A program made the translations under genes and the position numbers. Of a stretch of 48,099 nucleotides of DNA, positions 43,286-48,099 are shown one piece after another. Location of the stretch: assembly GCA_016191785.1 (NCBI GenBank), contig JACPVJ010000130.1:1-48099 (forward strand), written 5' to 3'. The notes beneath the pieces are model-generated. The model had not been told where the DNA came from. It saw nothing but the letters and a program-made list of their open reading frames with translations, and searched no databases. The first letter of the stretch is position 1, and each line of letters begins with the position of its first letter. Origin of the DNA: Myxococcales bacterium. GTDB taxonomy: Bacteria; Myxococcota_A; Polyangia; Polyangiales; Polyangiaceae.

Positions 43286-45046
43286 ATGTTGGACCGCGAG
43301 ATCGTCGAAAACGAGCGGACAAAGTACGGGTGCGCCTGCGACATCGGCAGCGAGCTCTCGAGCCACGGCCGGCCGCTGCACATGGCGGCTCGGCCCACCG
43401 AAGCGCCCCGCGCGCCCCGCGGGACGAGCCGCACCGCGCAGAGCTGGGACGCCGAGGCGGCCAAGCGCATGCTGATGAACAACCTCGACCCGGCCAACGC
43501 CGTCGACTGGGAGCACCTGATCGTCTACGGCGGCAGCGGGCGGGCCGCGCGCAACTGGCACGAGTACCACAAGCTCGTGAGCCTGCTCGATGGCCTGGCC
43601 CCGGACGAGACACTGTGCGTGCAGTCCGGCCGTGCGGCGTACGTCGCCAAGACGCACGAGCACGCGCCGCGCGTGCTCCTGGCCAACAGCAACCTGGTCC
43701 CGAAGTGGGCCACGCAACAGAGCTTCGACGCGCTCGATCGCATGGGCCTGACCATGTACGGGCAGATGACCGCGGGGTCGTGGATCTACATCGGCACCCA
43801 GGGGATCTTGCAGGGCACCTATCAGACCTTCCTGGCCGCCGCCGAGAAGCACTACGGCGTGCCGTCGCTCAAGGGCAAGTGGGTGCTGACCGCGGGTCTG
43901 GGCGGGATGAGCGGCGCGCAACCCATGGCCGTGACCATGAACGAAGGCGTGGTGATCGACGTCGAGGTGCGCGCCGACCGCGTCGAGCGCAAGGTGGCCG
44001 AGGGCTACTGCGACAAGATGACCCGCTCGCTCGACGAAGCGCTGGCCTGGGCCGACGAGGCGAAGCGCGCCGGCCGCGGGCTGTCCATCGGCCTGGTGGG
44101 CAACGCGGCCGAGATCTACCCCGAGCTGGTGCGACGCGGCGCGATCCCGGACATGGTCACGGATCAGACGCCGGCCCACGATCTGGGCGCCTACGTGCCC
44201 GAGGGCGACCTGGCCGAGCTCGACGCGCTTCGCGGCAAGGACCTGGCCGAGTATCACCGGCGCTCGCTCTCGGCGATCGGCAAGCACGTGGCCGCCATCC
44301 TCGAGATGCAACGGCGTGGCGCCATCGCCTTCGACTATGGCAACAACCTGCGGGCGCAAGCCGAGGCGGCGGGCGTCAGCGTTCGCGGCGACGACGGCGC
44401 GTGGAAGTATCCGGGGTTCGTGCCGGCCTACATTCGCCCGCTCTTCTCCCGCGGCATGGGGCCCTTCCGCTGGGCAGCGCTCAGCGGCGATCCGAAGGAC
44501 ATTCACACCATCGACCAGGAGCTGCTCCGGGTGTTCCCGGAGGACGAAGGCCTGAAGCGCTGGGTGAAGCTGGCGAGCGAGCGCGTCCCGTTCCTGGCGC
44601 TGCCCACCCGCATCTGCTGGCTCGGCTATGGCGACCGCGCCAAGTTCGGGCTGGCGATCAACCGTCTGATCGCCGAGGGCAGGGTCAGCGCGCCCATCGC
44701 CATCGGCCGCGATCACCTCGACTGCGGATCGGTGGCCTCGCCCGATCGCGAGACCGAGGCGATGAAAGACGGCTCCGACGCCATCGCCGATTGGGCGCTG
44801 CTCAACTTCGCGCTCAACACCGCCTCGGGCGCTTCCTGGGTCAGCTTCCACCACGGCGGCGGCGTGGGGATCGGCAACTCGCTGCACGCCGGCATGGTGG
44901 TGGTCGCCGACGGCACCGCGGCCCGGGCCGAGCGCCTCGATCGCGTGCTGACCGTGGACCCTGGCATCGGCGTCGCCCGCCACGCCGTCGCGGGCTATCC
45001 GGAGGCGATCGAGACCGCGAAGGCCAAGGGCGTCGTCGTGCCCTGA
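43286..45046 (+). CDS. hutU: Urocanate hydratase (urocanase)
   Basis: A 586-residue cytoplasmic enzyme of histidine degradation that hydrates urocanate to imidazolonepropionate using NAD as electrophile. Family sequence is continuous: LIVYGGSGRAARNWHEYHKLV, MTAGSWIYIGTQGILQGTYQTF, GLGGMSGAQPMAVTMNEGV and the signature GRDHLDCGSVASPDRETEAM with the conserved Cys480. The length fits the longer urocanase class. The ATG at 43286 is the first in frame after the -10 element. hutI is 1.7 kb downstream on the same strand; hutH and hutG are not in the window. Confidence 0.96.
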   Translation: MLDREIVENERTKYGCACDIGSELSSHGRPLHMAARPTEAPRAPRGTSRTAQSWDAEAAKRMLMNNLDPANAVDWEHLIVYGGSGRAARNWHEYHKLVSLLDGLAPDETLCVQSGRAAYVAKTHEHAPRVLLANSNLVPKWATQQSFDALDRMGLTMYGQMTAGSWIYIGTQGILQGTYQTFLAAAEKHYGVPSLKGKWVLTAGLGGMSGAQPMAVTMNEGVVIDVEVRADRVERKVAEGYCDKMTRSLDEALAWADEAKRAGRGLSIGLVGNAAEIYPELVRRGAIPDMVTDQTPAHDLGAYVPEGDLAELDALRGKDLAEYHRRSLSAIGKHVAAILEMQRRGAIAFDYGNNLRAQAEAAGVSVRGDDGAWKYPGFVPAYIRPLFSRGMGPFRWAALSGDPKDIHTIDQELLRVFPEDEGLKRWVKLASERVPFLALPTRICWLGYGDRAKFGLAINRLIAEGRVSAPIAIGRDHLDCGSVASPDRETEAMKDGSDAIADWALLNFALNTASGASWVSFHHGGGVGIGNSLHAGMVVVADGTAARAERLDRVLTVDPGIGVARHAVAGYPEAIETAKAKGVVVP

Positions 45047-45065
45047 TCGGCGGCCCTGCCGCGGC

Positions 45066-46394
45066 TCAGGCCCCGTCCTCGGCGTGGGCCTCGCCCCGCG
45101 CCACGAACACCGCCGCCGCCAGATCGCCGGTGACGTTGAGCGTGGTCCGACACATGTCGAGGAAGCGGTCCACGCCGAGGATCAACCCCAGACCCTCGAC
45201 CGGGATCTTCAGCATGCCCAAGATCATCGCGATCACGGGGAGCGACCCGGCCGGGACGCCCGCCGTGCCGATGCCCGCCAGGATGCAGATCACCACCACC
45301 AGCACCTGCTGGCCGAAGCTGAGCGGCACCGCGTAGACCTGGGCCAGAAACAGCACGGTGACCCCCTCGAACAGCGCGGTGCCGTTCTGGTTCATGCTGC
45401 TGCCGGCCGTGAGCACGAAGCGGCTGACGTGGCGCGGCAGCTTCAGGTTGTGCTCGGCCACCTCGAGGGCGGCGGGCAGCGACGCATTGCTCGAGGCAGT
45501 CGAGAACGCCGTGACCATGGCCAGCCGGACGGAGCGGAAGAAGTCGCGGGGGTCGCGCCCGCCGAACAGCTTCACGCTGAGGGAGTACACCACGAACATG
45601 TGGAGCGAGAGCCCGAGTAGCACCACCGCGACGTACATCCCGATCACCCGCAAGAGGTCGAGCCCGAGCCGCGAGCCGGCGGTGAACATCAAGGCGAACA
45701 CGCCGAGCGGGGCCAGGCGCAAGACCCCGTGGATGATCCGCATGCTGACGTCGTAGAGGCCAGTGATCGCCTCTTTCAGGCGCGCCGCCCCCTCGGTCTT
45801 GGTCAGCGCGAGGCCGGTGCCGAAGATCAACGAGAAGGCGATCACTGCCAGCATGTCCCCGCTGGCGGCCGCTTTGATCGCGTTGTCGGGGAAGAGGCCG
45901 ACGATCAGCGCCACCGGAGAGGTCGAGGCCGGGGCCGCGGCAGCCGTCAGGCTCGCGGCTTGGGCTCCGAGCGCGAGCCCGGCGGTCGACACCCCGCGCC
46001 CAGGTCCGATCACGTTCACCAGCGTGATACCGATGGTCACGGCGATGGCCGAGACCACCACGGTGTAGCCGAGCATGCGCCCGCCGAGCCGCCCCAGGTG
46101 CGACAGGTCGAGCTCGCACACGCCCAGCACCAGCGCCGAGAAGAGCAGCGGGATGACCAGCATGAACAGCAGGCGCAAGAAGATCTGTCCGACCGGCACC
46201 GCGGCGTACTCGGTGAAGATCCGGACCCAGCGCGCGTCGTGGGCGAATGCGTTGGCAGACAGGCCCAGGCCCGCCCCCGCGGCCAGGCCCACCAGCATCG
46301 CGCGATGGTTCGTCACGGCCTCCCATAGCTCGATTCGTCCCGAGCGACGACTGGGTTCGTGCTCCGTCCCGAGATCCTCTAGGCTCCGCGCCAT
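45066..46394 (-). CDS. Dicarboxylate/amino acid:cation symporter (DAACS family)
   Basis: A 442-residue inner-membrane transporter of the GltP/DctA type: eight or so helices plus re-entrant loops, with family segments GQIFLRLLFMLVIPLLFSALVLGV, the serine-rich FSTASSNASLPAAL (hairpin 1), the NQNGTALFEG motif (helix 7) and AGIGTAGVPAGSLPVIAMIL (hairpin 2). It would import glutamate, aspartate or C4-dicarboxylates with Na+ or H+. Set between hutU and hutI, a glutamate link to histidine catabolism is plausible. Its annotated ATG overlaps the start codon of the opposite MIF gene by two bases; a GTG at about residue 27 is an alternative start. Confidence 0.93.
   Translation of the reverse strand: MARSLEDLGTEHEPSRRSGRIELWEAVTNHRAMLVGLAAGAGLGLSANAFAHDARWVRIFTEYAAVPVGQIFLRLLFMLVIPLLFSALVLGVCELDLSHLGRLGGRMLGYTVVVSAIAVTIGITLVNVIGPGRGVSTAGLALGAQAASLTAAAAPASTSPVALIVGLFPDNAIKAAASGDMLAVIAFSLIFGTGLALTKTEGAARLKEAITGLYDVSMRIIHGVLRLAPLGVFALMFTAGSRLGLDLLRVIGMYVAVVLLGLSLHMFVVYSLSVKLFGGRDPRDFFRSVRLAMVTAFSTASSNASLPAALEVAEHNLKLPRHVSRFVLTAGSSMNQNGTALFEGVTVLFLAQVYAVPLSFGQQVLVVVICILAGIGTAGVPAGSLPVIAMILGMLKIPVEGLGLILGVDRFLDMCRTTLNVTGDLAAAVFVARGEAHAEDGA
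46380..46385 (+). promoter_or_regulatory. -10 element TAGGCT of the MIF-hutI pair
   Basis: CTAGGCT is followed by CCGCGCC and the ATG at 46393 (7 nt). It almost repeats the hutU arrangement, which would allow joint control of the two hut transcripts. It lies inside the start region of the opposite symporter gene. Confidence 0.4.
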
Positions 46395-46746
46395 GCCCTT
46401 GGTTCAGATCGTCAGCTCGGCCGAGCCCCCTCCTGCGGCAGCCCGCGCGCGCCTGCTCACCACGCTGTCGCGGCTCTTGGCGGAGCGCTTCGGCAAGCCA
46501 GAGCAGTGGGTGATGACCAGCCTCATGCCCCGCGCCGAGATGACCTTCGCCGGCACCACCGAGCCGGCCTGTTACGTCGAGCTGAAGAACATCGGCACCA
46601 TGACCAGCACTGAGACGCGCCAGGTCGCGGCGGACGTCACGCGGGTCCTGTCCGAAGCGCTGGGGGTGCGCGAAGATAGGATCTACATCGAGCTCACCGA
46701 CGCTCCGGCGCGCCTCTGGGCCCACGCGGGGGACACCTTCGCATGA
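46393..46746 (+). CDS. MIF/tautomerase-superfamily protein
   Basis: A 117-residue protein beginning MPLVQIV: after Met removal Pro1 would be the catalytic base of the tautomerase superfamily. Further MIF-like segments are ERFGKPEQWVMTSLMP, TFAGTTEPACYVELKNIG and LGVREDRIYIELTDAPARLWAHAGDTFA. Phenylpyruvate or similar keto-enol tautomerase activity is expected. Its TGA overlaps the hutI ATG (ATGA), so the two are co-translated, which suggests a role in the histidine pathway (inference). Confidence 0.88.
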   Translation: MPLVQIVSSAEPPPAAARARLLTTLSRLLAERFGKPEQWVMTSLMPRAEMTFAGTTEPACYVELKNIGTMTSTETRQVAADVTRVLSEALGVREDRIYIELTDAPARLWAHAGDTFA

Positions 46747-48005
46747 CGCCCGCCGACCTCTTGATCGTCAACGCCGCCGAGGTCGTGACCTGCGCCGGGT
46801 TCTCGGAGGCCCCGGCTCGGGGCGCCGATCAGAGCGTGGTGCGGATCGTGCGGGACGGCGCCGTGGCCATCGCCGACGGCCGCATTCTGGCGGTGGGCGC
46901 CAGCGACCGGCTGCGTCGCGAGCACCACGTGGGCGAAGACCAGATCATCGACGCGGCGGGGGGCATCGTGCTGCCCGGCTTCGTCGATTGCCACGCCCAC
47001 CTGGTGTTCGCGGGCGACCGCGCCGTCGAGTGGGAGCAGCGCATGCAGGGCAAGCCGTACCTCGAGATCTTGAGAGAGGGCGGCGGCATCCTCAGCACGG
47101 TGAAGAAGACCCGCGCCTCGGCCATCGGCGCGCTGGTGACGGGCGCCGTCCGCTGGGCGACCGCGTGCATGGAGCACGGCACCACCACCCTCGAGGCCAA
47201 GAGCGGATACTGCCTGAACCGGGAGGGCGAGCTGCGCCTGCTCGACGTCGCGCGCACCGTGCAGAGCGAGCTGCCCCTGAGCATCGTCAGCACCTTCCTG
47301 GGGGCCCACGTGGTGCCGCCCGAGTTCAAGCACGACCGCGCCGGCTACCTCGAGCTGCTCGACGCGCTGATGGTCGAGATCCGCGAGCAGCAGCTGGCCC
47401 GCTTCGTGGACGTGTTCTGCGAGAAAGAGGCATTCACCCTCGACGAGACCGAGCGCTTGCTGATCCGCGCCAAGAGCCTGGGGTTCGGCCTCAAGCTCCA
47501 CGCCGAGCAGTTCAGCTCGAGCGGCGCCGCGGCCCTCGGCGCCCGGCTCGGCGCGGTCAGCGTGGACCACCTCGAGCACGTCGACGACGCGGGGATCGCC
47601 GCGCTGGCCCAGGCGCCACGCCCCCCCGTCGGCGTGCTCTTGCCCGGCGTGCCGTTCCACCTGGCGCAGAGCGATCACGCCCCGGCCCGGCGCTTGATCG
47701 ACGCCGGCGTGCCGCTGGCCATCGCCACCGACTTCAATCCCGGATCGTCGTTCACCCCCTCGATCCCGATGTGCATCGCCCTCGCCTGCCGCACGCTGAA
47801 GATGACCGCCAGCGAGGCGGTGGTGGCCAGCACCATCAACGCCGCCCACGCGCTCGGCCTGGGCGCCGAGATCGGCAGCCTCGAGCCCGGTAAGCGCGCG
47901 GACGTGATCGTCTGCGACGTGCCGGACCACCGCTGGCTGGGCTACGCCTTCGGGTCGAACCCGGTGCGCGCAGTGGTGGTCGGCGGCGAGCGGGTGTTCG
48001 ACTAG
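46743..48005 (+). CDS. hutI: Imidazolonepropionase
   Basis: A 420-residue cytoplasmic amidohydrolase that opens imidazolonepropionate to formiminoglutamate. The metal site is H84-x-H86 (FVDCHAHLVF), with later ligands in STFLGAHVVP, KLHAEQFS and ATDFNPGSS; VDHLEH and SGYCLNREGELRLLDVA are also typical. The length fits HutI. Start ATG overlaps the MIF stop. After its TAG at 48003-48005 the 52-bp repeat begins within 11 bases. It acts directly after HutU. Confidence 0.96.
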   Translation: MTPADLLIVNAAEVVTCAGFSEAPARGADQSVVRIVRDGAVAIADGRILAVGASDRLRREHHVGEDQIIDAAGGIVLPGFVDCHAHLVFAGDRAVEWEQRMQGKPYLEILREGGGILSTVKKTRASAIGALVTGAVRWATACMEHGTTTLEAKSGYCLNREGELRLLDVARTVQSELPLSIVSTFLGAHVVPPEFKHDRAGYLELLDALMVEIREQQLARFVDVFCEKEAFTLDETERLLIRAKSLGFGLKLHAEQFSSSGAAALGARLGAVSVDHLEHVDDAGIAALAQAPRPPVGVLLPGVPFHLAQSDHAPARRLIDAGVPLAIATDFNPGSSFTPSIPMCIALACRTLKMTASEAVVASTINAAHALGLGAEIGSLEPGKRADVIVCDVPDHRWLGYAFGSNPVRAVVVGGERVFD

Positions 48006-48015
48006 GGGTCGGGGC

Positions 48016-48099
48016 GGGGCACGCCGCGTGACCCTCATGGATTGTCCGTCTGGAGGACAACTCGCGTGGGGCACGCCGCGTGACCCTCATGGATTGTCC
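48016..48099. repeat. 52-bp tandem repeat, one full and one partial copy, running off the window
   Basis: Unit 1 is at 48016-48067; the 32 bases visible of unit 2 (48068-48099) are identical to its start. Each unit has the palindrome CACGC-C-GCGTG and the hairpin TTGTCC-GTCTGGA-GGACAA. It could act as a terminator region of hutI or be an intergenic satellite. It shows no ungapped similarity to the 51-bp arrays that I can see. Confidence 0.7.

Noticed and set aside
48016..48099. CRISPR array at the right edge
   Set aside because: If the 32-mers were repeats, the spacer would be only 20 nt, and just one is visible; a 52-bp tandem repeat is simpler.

Overview
The window is chromosomal DNA of a very GC-rich bacterium, most likely a myxobacterium of the Polyangiales/Sorangiineae type. 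The clues are near-universal G/C at third codon positions, many lipoproteins with Gly/Ser-rich linkers, myxobacterial Cys-rich repeat stalks, a MYXO-CTERM-like tail on a secreted protease, a giant Pro-rich TPR protein and an Npt-type carrier with HEAT repeats. No phage, transposon or plasmid genes were seen. The assignment is by gene style, as there is no rRNA here.

Layout. 1-538: a 51-bp tandem array, then a structured leader before a ProC-family reductase. 1464-5123: a subtilisin-like surface protease. 9432-5130 (minus): a five-gene run (DHH-CBS phosphoesterase, RecA-like ATPase, small hydrolase, VWA lipoprotein, coiled-coil protein). 9519-13661 (plus): a B12/radical-SAM protein with a lipoprotein-like tail, a SYLF lipoprotein, a DUF1697 protein and a CBS-pair protein. 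16606-13663 (minus): ECF sigma factor, flavin-binding PPOX-like protein and LamG lipoprotein. 16742-25383: an unknown protein, Lhr helicase, a Gly/Met-repeat lipoprotein, an outer-membrane barrel/His-rich/thioredoxin fusion and an exported Lys/Pro/Ala-rich protein. 25433-30462: tRNA-Leu(CAG), a phosphorothioate-DNA-type HNH nuclease, a second 51-bp array and two paralogous Cys-rich discoidin lipoproteins. 30518-37924: small membrane proteins, the split Npt/HEAT plus cNMP pair, GNAT and S9 peptidase. 37925-48005: the TPR giant, then histidine degradation (hutU, hutI) with a dicarboxylate symporter and a MIF-like tautomerase. A 52-bp repeat closes the window.

The most unusual observation is two genes that appear to be read through in-frame TGA codons at places where cysteine would be expected. 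In the small membrane protein at 34535-34894, one TGA is followed by a hairpin whose GGUCU loop lies at the same distance as in the E. coli fdhF SECIS. In the barrel/thioredoxin fusion (24872-23433), two TGAs form a U-x-x-U pattern just after the signal peptide, and one hairpin lies within SECIS range of both. Both look like candidate new selenoproteins; the Sec machinery itself is not in the window.

Other themes: many genes have a TAnnnT -10 element 6-11 nt before the start codon, which suggests leaderless or very short-leader transcripts. Convergent genes abut with 0-19 nt between stops. Several operons use GTGA/ATGA overlaps. The two 51-bp arrays, 26 kb apart, are related to each other.
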